In this document: positions 1-13,036 of the stretch, piece by piece
Position numbering within the stretch: the first letter of the stretch is position 1
How the letters are laid out: every line of letters begins with the position of its first letter
Assembly (NCBI RefSeq): GCF_009727055.1
Contig: NC_052359.1
Location: 66,142,607 to 66,206,606, forward strand
From: Benincasa hispida
Lineage: Eukaryota; Streptophyta; Magnoliopsida; Cucurbitales; Cucurbitaceae
Direction of reading: 5' to 3'
Length of the DNA: 64,000 nucleotides
Program-made: the position numbers and the translations under genes
The notes under the pieces: model-generated
Database searches by the model: none
What the model saw: the letters and a program-made list of their open reading frames with translations, nothing else
What the model was told of the DNA's origin: nothing

Positions 1-425
1 AAGAATAAAAGGAAAACAAAGGGTTTCGTCTTATATAGGCTAGGGAGAGAAAGTGGGGTGACGTCAGGCGACGCCTGACATCTGCAATTAATGTGAAGTC
101 GAAGGATGTGTCTCGGGCTTCCAAGAACTCGAGTGTTTTGCATTTTCGAGACGCGTCCTTTTGACTTGGGCCATGCGTTAGATTTAAGTCTAATACGTTC
201 GTTATTCCCATCCCGATTATACACAACTTTTTTTTTTAAAAAAAAAAAAAAAAGTAAATCTCTAAGTATGAAGGCTAACAATGAACAATCAATCTTAAAA
301 TGCAGACAAACAAACAAACAAACTCAAATGCATTGGTAAAATACATAATGCAAAAAGAATAAGGAAAGAGGAAGCGTCCCTAGAATATATGTCGATGCGA
401 ACGTAGGGATGCTTCGACGTAGGAC
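1..425 (-). other. Athila-type element, 3' non-coding region
   Basis: This is non-coding sequence downstream of the integrase of the minus-strand Athila-type element. It includes an A/T homopolymer block at about 229-254 and is matched, with many small indels, by 26690-27130. No LTR start comparable to the 5' LTR start at 34308 is present, so the 3' LTR must lie beyond position 1. Long untranslated 3' regions are known for the Athila lineage. The piece at 145-215 also occurs in opposite orientation at 5728-5800. Confidence 0.7.
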
Positions 426-1529
426 TCAGCTGGCTTCGCATAGTGCGAGAGATGACTTTTGACATTCTACGCCATCTTCAATGTATGGCTTCACTCTTTG
501 GCCATTTACTTTGAACGCATTTGTGCCATCCTCCCGCGTTAATTCTACCACTCCATGGAGAAAGATTGTTTTAATAATGAATGGACTTGACCACCTTGAT
601 TTTAATTTTCCTAGAAACAAATGCAATCGTGAATTGAATAATAAAACTTTTTGGCCAACAACAAACGCTTTCTTACTAATGTGTTGGTCGTACCAATGCT
701 TTGTCTTCTCCTTGTAGAGCTTGTTGTTCTCGTATGCGTTCAATCGCCACTCCTCAAGCTCATTGAGCAGAAGTTTACGTTGAGCGCTCACGGCGTCCAA
801 ATTCAAATTTAACTTCTTCACTGCCCAAAAAGTTTTGTGCTCCAACTCTATGGGTAAGTGACAAGCTTTTCCAAATACTAGAGAGTATGGAGACATATCA
901 ATGGGGGTCTTGTAGGCAGTCTTGTAGGCCCAGAGTGCTTCATCCAGCCTCTGTGCCCAGTCTTTCTGCGATGCGTTAACAACTTTCTCCAGGATAGATT
1001 TTATTTCCCTATTGGATACTTCAGCTTGACCGTTCGTTTGTGGGTGGTAGGCGGTAGGGATTTTGTGCCTAACATTATATTTGGCAAGTAATTTAAAAAT
1101 GATGCGATTAATGAAATGCGTACCTTCGTCACTTATCAGGGCTCTTGGCGTTCCAAAGCATGTGAAGATGTTCTTAGTAAGAAACTTGGAAACAGTGGAT
1201 TCATTATTTCTGGCATAAGCTACTGCTTCTACCCACTTTGATACATAGTCTACTACAAGCAGGATATATTGTTGGCCACAAGATAGGGGAAAAGATCCTA
1301 TAAAATCAATGCCCCAAACATCAAATAATTCAACTTCGAGAATATTGTTTAAGGGCATTGCGTCCCTTGATGAGATATTCCTGATGCGTTGGTAGGGGTC
1401 ACAACTACGAACATACTCCCTCGCATCTTTGAAAAGGGTAGGCCAAAAGTATCTGCTTTGAAGGATCTTCGCAGCAGTTCTTTGCCCACCAAAATGCCCT
1501 TCGTAAAGAGAGTCATGACACTCGACCAA
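426..1529 (-). CDS. Athila-type Ty3/gypsy integrase (pol fragment)
   Basis: This is the integrase portion of a Ty3/gypsy polyprotein, the enzyme that inserts element cDNA into host DNA. The 367-codon open stretch starts in the zinc-binding region (H at [11 protein letters not shown] at RSCDPYQR). It then has the DDE core: D in WGIDFIG (about residue 74), D in LISDEGTHF (about 133) and E in [12 protein letters not shown] (about 169). The C-terminal part ends in the lineage-typical block [16 protein letters not shown], a GKLKSRW motif and VNGQRVKPY. The wording WGIDF..FP and KWVEA points to Athila. The last zinc-binding Cys is Tyr (CDPY for CDPC). The start is not a real translation start, because pol continues upstream through stops. 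It is the best preserved integrase in the window, and 27130-28280 is a noisy second copy. Confidence 0.9.
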   Translation of the reverse strand: MVECHDSLYEGHFGGQRTAAKILQSRYFWPTLFKDAREYVRSCDPYQRIRNISSRDAMPLNNILEVELFDVWGIDFIGSFPLSCGQQYILLVVDYVSKWVEAVAYARNNESTVSKFLTKNIFTCFGTPRALISDEGTHFINRIIFKLLAKYNVRHKIPTAYHPQTNGQAEVSNREIKSILEKVVNASQKDWAQRLDEALWAYKTAYKTPIDMSPYSLVFGKACHLPIELEHKTFWAVKKLNLNLDAVSAQRKLLLNELEEWRLNAYENNKLYKEKTKHWYDQHISKKAFVVGQKVLLFNSRLHLFLGKLKSRWSSPFIIKTIFLHGVVELTREDGTNAFKVNGQRVKPYIEDGVECQKSSLALCEAS

Positions 1530-1789
1530 GATGCGTTGTGTCTCTTCCTCCAGTACGCATCAACGCATGATGGAGTCTAGGCCTTGTTTATAGAGAAATG
1601 GTTCATCCCAAAAATAAAATTTACTGTCGTGTACTAACCGTTTCTTTTGCTAAGAGTTGAAGTTCCCAGGGAATTGCTTGGTAGTTAAGTAATTAACTAT
1701 GTCCGCATACCAAGGTTCCCTGCCTTCAACTCTGAATAAGCTTTCATCAGGAAATGAATCTTTGATTTCACTTTCTTGATCTTGCATTT
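1530..1789 (-). pseudogene. Athila pol linker between RNase H and integrase
   Basis: Conceptual minus-strand translation gives the acidic linker that follows RNase H in Athila pol, including a SFPDESLF motif and EPWYADIVNYL, then a run into the integrase zinc region. At least two in-frame stops (after GNFNS and after DSIMR) interrupt it. This links the RNase H and integrase pieces into one decayed polyprotein. The assignment rests on order and motif wording, not on an open frame. Confidence 0.65.
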
Positions 1790-2087
1790 CCTGATTTTCC
1801 AATCTGGACAGGTGGTCAGTCACTTGATTCTCAATTCCCTTTCTGTCCTGAATATCAATGTAAAATTCTTATAATAGCAGCACCCATCTTATTAATCTTG
1901 GCTTCGCGTCCTTTTTACTCATCAGGAACTTTATGGCTGAGTGATCTGTATAGATGGTGGCTGACGCACCAACTAAATACGATCTAAACTTCTCGATGCC
2001 AAACACTACAACCAACATTTCTTTTTCCGTGGTTGTGTAGTGTTCCTGTGAGTCATTCAGTGTTTTGGACGTGTAAGAGATGAGCAA
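1790..2087 (-). pseudogene. Athila-type RNase H domain
   Basis: This is the RNase H domain that removes the RNA strand during reverse transcription. Seen in translation: [27 protein letters not shown] (about residues 3-30, carrying the catalytic Glu), [11 protein letters not shown] (catalytic Asp) and, after a stop that replaces an expected Gln, VTDHLSRLEN (final Asp). The N-terminal part is missing because the frame ends abruptly at 2087/2088. There the sequence switches to plus-strand Athila RT. In the second copy the same point (about 28855) continues without a break, so the end at 2087 is a rearrangement or assembly joint. Confidence 0.85.
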
Positions 2088-2380
2088 TGGTGACGGAAGA
2101 AATTGTTCTTAGGCCACAAGTAATCTAAAGCTGGTGTGGAAGTTTGATGAAGCCAAGATAGATGTATAACTAAACTTCATCACCACCTCAAATGTGAAAG
2201 CTCTACGAAGTTTTCAGGACATTGCTGGCTTTTATCGAAGTTCGTTAGAGGATATTCTCTCAAATTGCGATGAACGTCTGAGATGAATTCTAGAACAGCA
2301 ACAATCCTCAAGATTTTAAGTGACAGATTGTCGTCGACACATGTTTGAATTACATTGAAATAATCAATGATGGTTAGTAG
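2088..2380 (+). pseudogene. Athila RT fragment, plus strand, truncated
   Basis: This piece reads as the segment just after the RT catalytic core: LGHKVSKAG-like, then a block corresponding to VKALRSFLGHAGFYR, with many frameshifts. It aligns by eye with 23400-23690 and with the reverse complement of 28960-29240. It stops being recognisable near 2380. It has no open frame and is opposite in strand to the adjacent RNase H. Confidence 0.75.
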
Positions 2381-5300
2381 CTTTTCCTGTCACTGAACCT
2401 CGGCTTTTGGTATAAAGTGACAAAAATAGCTGATTGCAGCTTAAGGGGAATTATAATTGCCACGGAACGGGTTGTTATGTATGCGTTTCTAATTTGTGCA
2501 TGTTGGACGAGTGATGTGGTAGGGTTAGTCAGCCCTATATAAGCAATGCGTGGTAAGGAGAGAACGAGTGCAGAGAGCAATGGTTATAGATTTAGATTAC
2601 ATTTCATTCTTCATTTATACGACGTTCCCAACAGGGACGACTTCTGAAAAGAATCTTCAACAAGGGAAAACAGCAGACCGGAGGAAAAAGAAAGTTGGGT
2701 TGTAGGTGGGTTGGCATCCGGTGGCAAAGATGTTTAAACACACACTCTGAGCTTGATTTGTCTAATGAGAGTGATTTTTAAGCCTCACTCAACTCTGCAA
2801 TAGCATATGGCTAGAGCAAGCCCTAAGTTGAATGTTCTCAAGACGCATAACGAACTTGTCCTTGAAGGGAAGAGAGATTAACTACCTAATAGGAGACGCG
2901 GGAAACTTACCAAGATGAGATTAAAGGATAGGAGAAACTGGAAGCATCATTTAGTCAAAGAAGGCCAGGCTCTCAGGTGAGGATACATTGGGTTTCAGCA
3001 AGTTGTGAAAGTATAAATTGACAAAGATGATACAGGGCAGAAGGGCCAAACATTGGAGGAATTGAGAAATTTTAATGCAGCACTCAATCTTAACGTGTTC
3101 AAGCACTTCTAGGGTTAAGACAATTTAAAAAATTTGGCACAAAGGGATCAAGAGATGAAATTTCTATAGAGTGTTTCATATTCTTGATTTGTAGAAGCAT
3201 TAAATTTCTGTGCAGAATGTAGAAAAGGGCAGGGAACTTTAGGGCGTTTGGATAGACTAATCGGAATACATAGTATAGTTATTTCACGATTTAACTACGC
3301 ATAAAAGATTGCAATTCTTCTCCAAAAGGGTTGTTAGAAAATGACACAACGCTACAGTATGCATATGAGGTTAGAGAACACTCAGGCATGAGACACGACA
3401 AGCTTAAAACTTATAGGTTGTATTTTGGGGAGAGTGCTGGAAGCACGCCGAATCATCATGCGATATGAAAAGCACAGGCAACCTAACTTCGCATGCTTGA
3501 TAGCTGTGTAGGGGTGTGTATGAGGCTTGGACAAAGAAACTTGATATTGATGCGAAAGAAACGATCCGATTAGGAGAGGACGACACAACGGCAAAGCCTG
3601 GGTGTCTCAGTGGTGCACTACTTCTTCATTTTTTGAATGGGCATTGTAGTTTGGATCTAGAAAATAAATAAAACTTTGTTTTACAGCGGTAAACATACAA
3701 AGATCCTTTCAAATAAGATAATATTCACAGGTTAAAATTACATCATTGGGCCTAGCTCCTTTTATTCATGCAAAAGACAGAGGAACGAGGAATTTGTAGT
3801 TAGTTGATTCTTCCCTAAGACAACACCTGCCAATCTTATCACGGAATTTAGAAGAATTCTTATTTCCTATGCGGATGCGCTAATGCCCTCCATACAGTAC
3901 TCACAATGACTCTCCCGGAACAGTGAAAATACCTCATACTATGTTTTGGGGCATATGATTTATTAGGATCTTTCCGCTGATATACTTCTCTTTTCGATGT
4001 GGCCAAATATCGAATAACAATCTCATTCTTCGCGATGTTAAGTTAGACTTAGATACCCTTATCATAGATTAGTGTGGGTTAGACTTATTCTTATGAGGTT
4101 TAAAGCACGATATTCAAATAATAAGTCCAAACTGTTAGTCCTAGTGAGTTTTGTGCTTGAGCATCGCTAACATTAGCATTACAGATTGAGTTGGAAAGCA
4201 GCAGAAGAAAGAGAGGATGAGAGAGAAGATTTCTCAAGAGAACTTTTCATCTGTTGGGTGAAATGTGGTCGGAGTGGTGGCAGCATTAGTTAAAGATGAT
4301 TCTGGCTCTAACAACCACTATGCAAATCCAACACTATAGTTGGTCAGATTATTTTTAATTGATTTGAGAATACTGAAGAAGAGCTTTACGGCCTTACCAC
4401 CAGGAGTTCATAAAACTCAATTGGGCGGGTCTATTTATTAATGGCTGAAATTAATGTCCTAAATGAGAGGATAAATATAATATCTTATCCTTGGAGAGAA
4501 AAGTTGGTTTAACATACTAAGCTGGCATTGAGTATAAGAAAGGTACCAGTATAGATACAAGAGGCCGGAATGAATAGCTCCATCCTTTGGTACTTATAAA
4601 AGAACTCGAACTTTACAATAACCTCACCACTTTATTTGACAGCCATATCTACGCATTACTTCTTCTTATGTTAATTGCTATTCAGAGGAGTAAGAGAGTC
4701 AATTGTCACTAATTTACACCGAGAGATGTTTGGAGCTATCAATAATTTTGCTCGTGGGCCAGTCTTAGTTTGATGAGAAGCAAATATATTTGAGCATTTA
4801 GTAGGACGTACACACTTGGCACAGCGAGCTCTATAATCATAAAACGCTCACAACATGCTTTGCTATCAATGCATGAAGCTGTGGAAAATGCTGGTGAATT
4901 CTCGAGTGAGGTGAGAGGTGAGTGAGTGTGTGGGAAATCCATCAAGTCACACAGGAAAACATATTTCTCTAACGTTGAGGGAGGAAGAACAAAATATAGA
5001 CTATTGGTGTACGACAAACATACGAGTGAATTAGTTAAACTGAGTCGTTTGAGATTGTTGTGGCCAAAATATTATTATTATTTTCATTACACACAGATAT
5101 TAGTATAATATGGATGTTTCTTAGAGACTTAATTATAATAAGAATAAAGGGTTACGTCAAGTTCCATTTTCATTCATTAAACATCTTTGTGTGCAATGGT
5201 AGTGGAGAAACTTATTTAACAGTGCGGAGACTTGGCCAAGCAAGATGCGCTTTCAATCAATTAGTATAATTGGAGCGCTCCAACTAGAGATTTGAACGCC

Positions 5301-5727
5301 ATTTATTCAATTCTTGAAGAGCGTTAGGTACATGTTCATAACAAGCTTATCATCTCGTGTGAGACTAATAGTTGTTCCGTAAAGAACATTATATCACACG
5401 ATATTTCTCTTACGTTGTCGAAAGTCAACTCCTTACTTTCGGCATTGCGGATACATTACCATTTATTCTATGTTTGCTATACTTCTCTCTTTTAATACAC
5501 AATTTCCACACTGTCATATTTTTATTCCTATATTGCATCTAGATATTTAAGAGTCTTCTGTATTATGTTCTTACTATATTTCTAATAATGACAATTGAAA
5601 TTCTGATTCTCATTTATATTTTGGTTTTAATTCTTGATAACTTTCATATGCACAATTAATTTCCTTCTTTTTCTCATATGTTTTTTATACAATATAAATA
5701 TAGTTTGATGAGTTAATTATATTAAGG
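2381..5727. other. Unassigned, low-quality-looking stretch
   Basis: There are no ORFs over 92 codons, no recognisable domain, and no clear similarity to other parts of the window. If the block were a noisy Athila copy, this position would hold RNase H and integrase. I could not find their motifs, so the content stays open. Base composition is mixed to AT-rich (AT-rich at 5450-5700). An extremely noisy read and an unrelated old repeat are both possible. Confidence 0.5.
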
Positions 5728-5800
5728 GATTGGGAATAACGAACGTATTAGACTAAATCTAACGATGGCCCAAGTCAAAAAGGACGCGTCTCGAAAATTC
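5728..5800 (+). repeat. Athila 3' non-coding fragment, plus strand
   Basis: This matches the reverse complement of about 145-215 almost base for base: a GGGAATAACGAACG block, then CCCAAGTCAAAA and GGACGCGTCTCG. It shows that Athila 3' sequence in plus orientation borders the degraded copia LTR that follows. Confidence 0.75.
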
Positions 5801-8200
5801 ACTAATATAAATTACTATCCGACCTTCTTCAGAGATTAACCCTTGGATGAACACTATCTACTTTACGAGATTAATCTTCAATTAATGCAACGCACTAGTC
5901 AAATAGATTAAATCTCTTCGCTGTCGTGAACCGTTCTACCACAGTGGGGAACCCTTATTGGACTTAGCTAGTTTGCTGATCCCTTAGCCTGGCCTATCAC
6001 TCAAAATAAGGGTATCCGCAAACGAGATAACTTTATTGTATTTACCACTTTCTTATTCTTTCCATCATTCAATATAAATTACCCAACATCTGGGACGTCC
6101 TTATGGACTGTGTACAGAGGAATAAAAAAAGCCCCACATCCCTCTTGGTTTTCGCCGGCTAGGGAGGTTGACGAGGACCAGATTCAAGATCTCTTCCAGC
6201 CACTCCCCCAACCAACGAGTCGGTCAGCCGGGTCTTGGATAGTCAGATTTCAAAATGATGATCTGCATTTTGACACATGTCACTTCACTGCACCTGGTAA
6301 ACAGATAATCTACATCTTTTTCTGTGTGCATTGTGTCAATTTGGAGTAACCGAATCTAACTCCACCATGCACGATCGACCCCTTTGAAAATCCCACTAAA
6401 ATATCTAACGCCCATATCGTTTTTACATATTTATTCCCGCTGGGGCAAAATACTTATTTTGCCTTATAGTTCTAGTCTAACTCCTTAACACTCACCACTA
6501 AATTCCTTTAATAGCCAAACCTTCTCCATGGTGGGGATCCTCACCTTCCAACGGACCGTACTTCGGGTCGGTGGATAGGACACAATAACGTATCACATTG
6601 AGACATCCCCACTATAGACTCCACACACAGTACAACCTTTCCTGTAGAAGATACCAGGCCCTTTACAAGGAGACACTCTATATCTCACTCCTTCAGAAAT
6701 CACCCCTTAAGACAAAACCCAAAACCCTTCGGGGACCACCTTTAGGGGGCAGCGGCTTCCTGGGGTCATCTTACGGGCTTTTGCCAATAACAGGCCATCA
6801 TACCACCCTAAACATCGGAGAATGAGTGAATTTCGTCTTGATGTAGTTGAGCATACAGGGCGCGCACCTCAGCTCACCAATTCAGTGTCATACACAAATT
6901 CGCAACTTACTCACTGGAGGTTGGTAAAGACGGTGATGACAGGCTTCGTAGACCGTTCAGGCTACCCATATTGGTCCAATCCGATCACCAGCCGTGCAAT
7001 CCACCTTTCCTGCGCCAACGCTTGGAGGGTTCATACCCACATACAAATACCATAGGGATCATCTGCCCTTCCAGTTGGGAAGCAGAAACGACACGTCTAG
7101 TCCAACCTGTGGATGTTCACGAGCCATTTTTACATCCTTCCCCTAGCCTCACTAAGATTCTCAGCATGGACATGTCTTACCCCCATCCGGACACTATGGT
7201 CATCCATGTGAATATGTAAGTCTCTATATTAACGGCGTTATATAAAGCAGACTTAAATTCATTTGCGTGGTCCGGCGGTCTTATACAAAATTATTTGTAT
7301 AGGATACCCACCAATCCATTCCATCGCTCTCCACATGCAACCATAGCATCGCAAAGGGGCATACATATCAGTAGCTTTTCGTAGCAACGATTGTACACAT
7401 CCTCTGGGCATCAAAGCATAACCGAAGGAATTGGGCGAACTCAAGGGAGGAGTAAGAAGTGGTTGGAGCTTATTTGGGCAAAAGCTCTAGAATAGCAATA
7501 CCAAACGAAATAAGCAACAGGAAGTGGTGTGGCTGGTGTACTTTGAGTCTGACCCAATGCGCATCATTTCGCACTTTTGAATAGTTTGGGATAAGTGGAG
7601 CGGCTTAAGTTGCAATTTTAAGTGCTACCAAGTTAGAATTTAGAAAAGAAGATGAGGAAGAAGGGATTTGGCCCAGACCACGCGTCACTATCCACGCCAA
7701 AATCCAGTCACTTATCCATCATACCTAGACGAATAGAAACGGCATTCAATAAAGGTTAATCAAGCCGTGTTAGATATGAACAGACGAAAAGGAATAATTA
7801 ACTTGGTTGGGTAATAGAGAAAGATCTATTAGACAGTACTTATACAATTTCTTGAAAAATTACTCATGGAAAATAAACATCATTGCGATGCACTCTGAGG
7901 GATTATAATTGGAGGTGGTCAGTAAGGGTCATATGCTAATATAGCACGTAAATAATAAGATATGGTAATTATTGTGAAATGATTAATTGGAATTCATGCC
8001 GCTGATGGGTCATAAGGAGGGCAAAGGGAAGTCAGCAGACGCCTCTCTCTAACAGGGATTGAGGATGTTCGAATTAGGAGAAGAGAAAGAGTGTGTTAGG
8101 GACACTCATTCACCCAACATCTCTCACGTCGTCCTAAAGCTTAGGGAGGACTAATGTATAGATAAAATAAAGTATAAAATAAAATAAACTAGGACATACA
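5801..8200 (-). repeat. Degraded Ty1/copia LTR (3' LTR of a noisy copia copy)
   Basis: Blocks recur in the same order as in the better copia LTRs at 41750-42750 and 56200-57296. Examples are the GGGGCAAAATACTTATTTTGCC region near 6450, AATGAGTGAATTTCGTCTTG near 6824, and GTCTTATACAAA...TTGTATAGGA near 7280. Insertions and substitutions are so dense that boundaries are approximate. It lies just 3' (minus strand) of the copia pol relic at 8230-10954, which fits a 3' LTR. Short ORFs here (60-88 codons) are not genes. Confidence 0.6.
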
Positions 8201-8229
8201 CTATACCCCAATAAATCTCCCACTGCCCG

Positions 8230-10954
8230 GTAGGCGGGAGAGAAATCATAGGGGTATACTGGTCGATTATTAACTTACTACGAGTAGATGAATTTATCAA
8301 GCAATGACTATATCTAGAATGACCCTCGGGCTCCTCGATTTATATTTTCAGGACTATTTTGGACGGCCTATATGAAAGAGGAAAAAAGGTTTGGCCACTT
8401 TCTAGTAATAGGGTATACAGAAATGCTACAGAAATGCAACGAGATATTTGTAGACATTTTTGGGCTTTGTATGTGGGAGACATTACAATACTTTGTGAAC
8501 AATCACAGATACAAACCCCATGGAACAGCGTATGCACATCTCCGCCGAAGATTCAAATAGATATTTCTGTTTAAACTGTGTTTGCCACGTAGATTCGGTG
8601 ACTCTTAGGTTTCCTTAGAATTTTCCACACACGCACTGTTATCACAAATAAAACTGTGACTATGCAAAGACAGTATTTGGAGACAACTTCCAAATCATAT
8701 AAGGAACTTCTTCTCTTAAGTCCGAAACAACCTCTTTTTAGGCAAGCTTCGGCAGCAGCTTACGCTATTCCGCTTCCATAGTGGAAGTTCCGTAATGCAT
8801 CTTTGCTTGATGCTTCGGTCATACTATGGCTTCCTCCATTCAGAGTTTAACATTGACCTTGATGTGGGATTTTTTCAGAATCTCGTGAAAACAGTCTGGA
8901 AAGTTAGAGTCTAATGTATCCTATAAGGATCAAATCACTTATTCTCCAATAGCAACGCAGTCATATTAGTCTCCTCGTTTCTCCTTGAAGATACTTGAGG
9001 ATCGTTTTGCGCCTGCCGTGACTAATTATCTAATCCTGGATTGGACCGATATCGACTGACAATCCATATATATTGCGGTCAGCAAAGTGTATAGAGTTTA
9101 CGTAGTAATTTCAATAAACATCTGTGCAGAATGACAAGGGAAAGCAGACATCCACAACATACACCGAGCAACTTCGGGTTTAAGTGCAGAATCCATTTCA
9201 TTTCCTGGGCGCTTAACTTCTCTTGAGGTAGTCTTTCAAGGGATCCAAATAAATAGTTCAGGATACTCGGAGGACAATAAAAAAATGAAATTTGATGGAC
9301 TCCGTATGAAGGTCTATATAAACCTTCTCACTGAAATGGAATTTAGGTACAATGACAATACGACACACTAATATTATGATGGCAACATGCGATCCTAGAG
9401 GTCAAAATATAACCTATGGCCTAAGACAAGGACCGGAACCATATGTTTCATAACGAGGAGAGGGAATCCTTTTATACCAGGCAATTCAATAACAAACCTG
9501 CATGAGATGCACTTAAGAAAATAAAAATAGAGATGACTCTCACAAAAAAATCTTTCATTTGGAATTGGGGGGCATTTTGCACGGCGGGCTCATACAGAGC
9601 ACGTATTCCGCTTAAACGATGTTAAGTTTAGGACAAAAGGAAGGGCAAACGCAATTTTAGTTTGCAATGGATTCTTCCCGAATCGAGATGTATAAATATC
9701 ATCACTTTGACACAATAGCTCACACAGGAAAAGCTAGGATTCTGAGGTTCTTGTTTGAACACGGATTGATTCAGGTAAGATTTTCTTGAACATTCTAGAT
9801 AAGAAGCGTTCAATTAAGATTCTGGGGAATTCACCCAGGATATCGGATAAAATTTAAAGTCTTATTATTACTAAGATCAGAAACGATAAGGCTTGTGGTT
9901 TGTAATCTCAATAAATGCAATTACCGTGAGTAAGCTTGCAAATCTTTGTTCTTCGGATATGATCATACTATGGTTTACTCGAAAAAATTCACTTCTTCTC
10001 GGGATTGTGAATCAATGTAGTAGAAAGATTTTATTAGGTATTAACCGCTCAGGACGAATTTACCAATTTCAAATTATTTATATTTGAGGAGGGCGAGCAA
10101 GAGTCTCTGACGCCCATGGTCCTGTTGGACCACTAATCGGGCAGGAATACACTTCTCAGAGTAAGTGGGCAATGATATTTAATAGAGGACGATATAGATA
10201 AAAGAGGACCATGCTTGATAGACTGTATAACATAGGACAACAATGAGTGAGGAGAGAATCTTTCTATCTTTCAAACTACGTCTCACAATCCCACCAACCT
10301 CAACCGTGGGTATAACTCCTGTTGGACAATGCACTTGTTTACCAAGGGTACTTAAAGTCTGCTTTAAATAAAGGGTACTGCTCACAGCACTTGTGGGCAT
10401 ACTACAACCTTTTTCTTCTTGTAAATGTCCTTTTGTGCAACGCACTAGTAGGGTATATGTCCACCCTCCTTAAGGTTGATCTACAAGCTTCCAAATAGAA
10501 TTGAAGTACATGGACTCCATTCTTGATTCAATGGCTTTAATCCATTGCTCTTGTCACATCTTCCACTTGTTTGTTTATAAGAACAATGGAATCCTCAACA
10601 ACCATCAATTCCGATATGAATGGTTTTGGACTTCTCTTAAACCATTGTACCGTACAGTTAGGTTTATAACCCTTCTACTGCATCGAAGAAATCTCAACTC
10701 TTGAAGATGGATGCCTAGATGAACTGACATCAACAACCCTTTGTTAATCTATTAAGCCTGTTCAACAATCTTGTTGAAGTCTAAGTAATCCATTAGAGAA
10801 TCTCATTTAAAAACAAGTTTACTTCGTGGTTTATGATCCTCATGTCGTCTTCTTCCGAGAAAAGTAGTGTTTGTCAATACAAATTCAATTTATTACAACT
10901 TAGATCATAGAAGTTCACCTCTCGTTTCCTTAGGGTACCGCTAACAAATACCGC
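8230..10954 (-). pseudogene. Noisy Ty1/copia pol relic (integrase C-term, RT, RNase H)
   Basis: No frame is open, but nucleotide blocks follow the order of the better copia pol at 46855-49420. GTATCCTATAAGGATCAAATC near 8915 matches the RNase H start. CTTGAGGATCGTTTT and CTAATCCTGGATTGGA near 8990-9045 match the RT end. TTGAAGTACATGGACTCCATT near 10502 and AAAAGTAGTGTTTGTC near 10860 match the RT start and integrase end. The relic is cut by the gap at 10955. The error density is far above normal element decay, which suggests raw long-read sequence. Confidence 0.7.
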
Positions 10955-10979
10955 NNNNNNNNNNNNNNNNNNNNNNNNN
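10955..10979. other. Assembly gap, 25 N
   Basis: This is a run of exactly 25 N. Copia pol (minus) ends on its left and a plus-strand copia-type LTR begins on its right. The second gap at 31598 has the same length, so 25 looks like a placeholder used by a gap-filling program and not a measured size. Confidence 0.97.
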
Positions 10980-13036
10980 AATTAATTTTAATTTTCAAAT
11001 TAAGGCGGAGGAGTGGGAGTGTGGGAGTTTAGGGAGATAATCGTTCTTCTCTCCAATTTCTTACGCAAATGTGAAGTATTCTTCTGTTCTCTTCAGCTTA
11101 GATAACAGAAGGAAAAATACCTATCTCAAACTTCTTCTCTCTTCAAAGAAACACAGAGCCCACACCTCTTGATTCTCATCCTCTATAGAGATACGAAGGT
11201 TGCTTTTGTGGTAGTGTCCTCGTATGATGGCCTTTTGATTCGTCTTGATTGATCGTAAGACAGGAGAAGAGGCTTTCATTGAAGAAGGTTTTGGCTTCCA
11301 AGGGTAAGCTGATCTAAACTCTGCCCTCTTTCTTTGCATTGCTATAATTATTCTGATCAATGGCATAAAAACATTTATTATATTTGTAAACTTCCGAATT
11401 AGTAAAAACGTAAAATTGGGACCATTCCCGCTTTTATCCGCATTCGAACTTCACTGTTCTTTTCAAATTTCCTTTGTGTTGATGATGAAGATTACCTCAC
11501 CAATATTTTTGCAATTCTGTAATCTAGGGTTGCATGTTAAGCATTCAGGTAAGAGTGATCAACTTTGCTGATGTAGAGTGTTCAATCGTGCAGTAGGGAA
11601 GTAGTTACTTCTTGCCTTATGGATCTTCGATCAAAAGTAATTCCAAATCTAATCTTTTCCTTTGGATTGTTGATTAAATTGATGGGGTTCAGAATTTGAT
11701 ATTAGGGGTTAGTAATTGGGTTCCCCTTAATTATTCAATCTAGTAGTTTGGCATTATCAAGGGCCATCCGCATTCAGGTTGAATTACCAGCTTGATCGTG
11801 GATCGTCCTAGTCCGTATGACACTTCCAAGGCGCAAACTTCAACTTTTTAAACGGGTTGTTCCATGGACCGGCAGTATGCGGAGCTCGACGGTGTTTAAG
11901 TGAATCCCCTGGCAAATTTCAATGTGCAACCTGATGGTTTTAAATATGGTTCTTCGATGAAGTACCTACCCATCGTGAATAGGGATACACCCACTATTGA
12001 TGAACTTGAAATTGCCTTGACCCAAATTCAAACGTTAGAACCACATGAGAAATTGAGCCTTATACATTCAAAACGATTTAGAACCCCTACCTTTTGTCTC
12101 GATAGGGAGCCTAATCCAGCCCGATCTCAATAAAATCCGCTACTCCGATTTTAAGAATAAGTGCAATTTAAAAAAAATGCTTGAGGAGAGCGATTCAACC
12201 AATTTTCGTGAATTTCGACCATTGTAAAGGAAAAATATTCTAAGAAGCTCTTTCGTCGTCTACCGCATCTTTTGTTGTATATAACCATCTTCCAATTTCT
12301 AAGTAGGATAGTTTATATTTCCCCTTCTCTCGAAATAATGAACATTTAAATTGGGATTGCACTTGGGGGAGAATTTTTAGAATGAGACTGCCGTTTACAT
12401 AGTGTCTCAAAAATTTTTATGAATTTGTGGCTTCTGTTAAAATCGGGGGTAGGGATTGTAGGTTTTTATTGGGTTTGGGGATTTTTTTGGGGGGGGGGTT
12501 GTTTGGTTTAGGGATGGATTGGCCCTTAAAGTCTAGGTCTCGGTTAGTTTTGTATATTGAATGCTTGGGATGTTATAATATATAATATTACTTCACTTTA
12601 AACTCTTGCTCAACTGGGATGGTTTATTTGCTGTACCACAATCCAATTAAACTAAAATCCTTGTTGTCTTTATGTAACTTAAGCATGTATGTGGTGACCA
12701 TACAAGTGGATCATGTCTTAGGGTGATACCAAAATGGTTGCAGTATATGAGATATAGGAGGGAAACCTAATCCTGTAAGTGCTACGGATGCGGCCGCATT
12801 GTGGAATAGTTAACAAAATGTTTGACTTGCCACAGATGGTCTGATCTTGATCATTCAGTGTAGGGGACATGCGGGCGGGCATCACTATACAAAGAGTTTG
12901 TATAAGATCTGACACATGGAAGTGTTACGTTCATTATATAACACCGTTCATGGACAGAGAAGTCACTTTCACATATGATGACCTCAGGTAACACAAAACG
13001 GCCCAAAATTCCTGAGTTGAGTTGGGAACTCCTTAC
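10980..13036 (+). repeat. Copia-type LTR and non-coding spacer (inverted copy of 39378-41340)
   Basis: This is the reverse complement, with many single-base indels, of 39378-41340. It starts in the U5-like end of one LTR (GAGCCCACACCTC, then GGTAGTGTCCTCG near 11212), crosses a non-coding spacer, and enters a second LTR near 12540 that breaks off at 13036 exactly where the next element starts. Homopolymers are inflated here, for example T and G runs at 12483-12499. The 77-codon ORF at 11900 lies in the spacer and I do not consider it a gene. Confidence 0.8.

Noticed and set aside
2381..5727. Novel gene cluster in the unassigned stretch
   Set aside because: The longest frame is 92 codons. There are no motifs, no promoter-gene layout, and the region lies inside a suspected low-quality gap fill.
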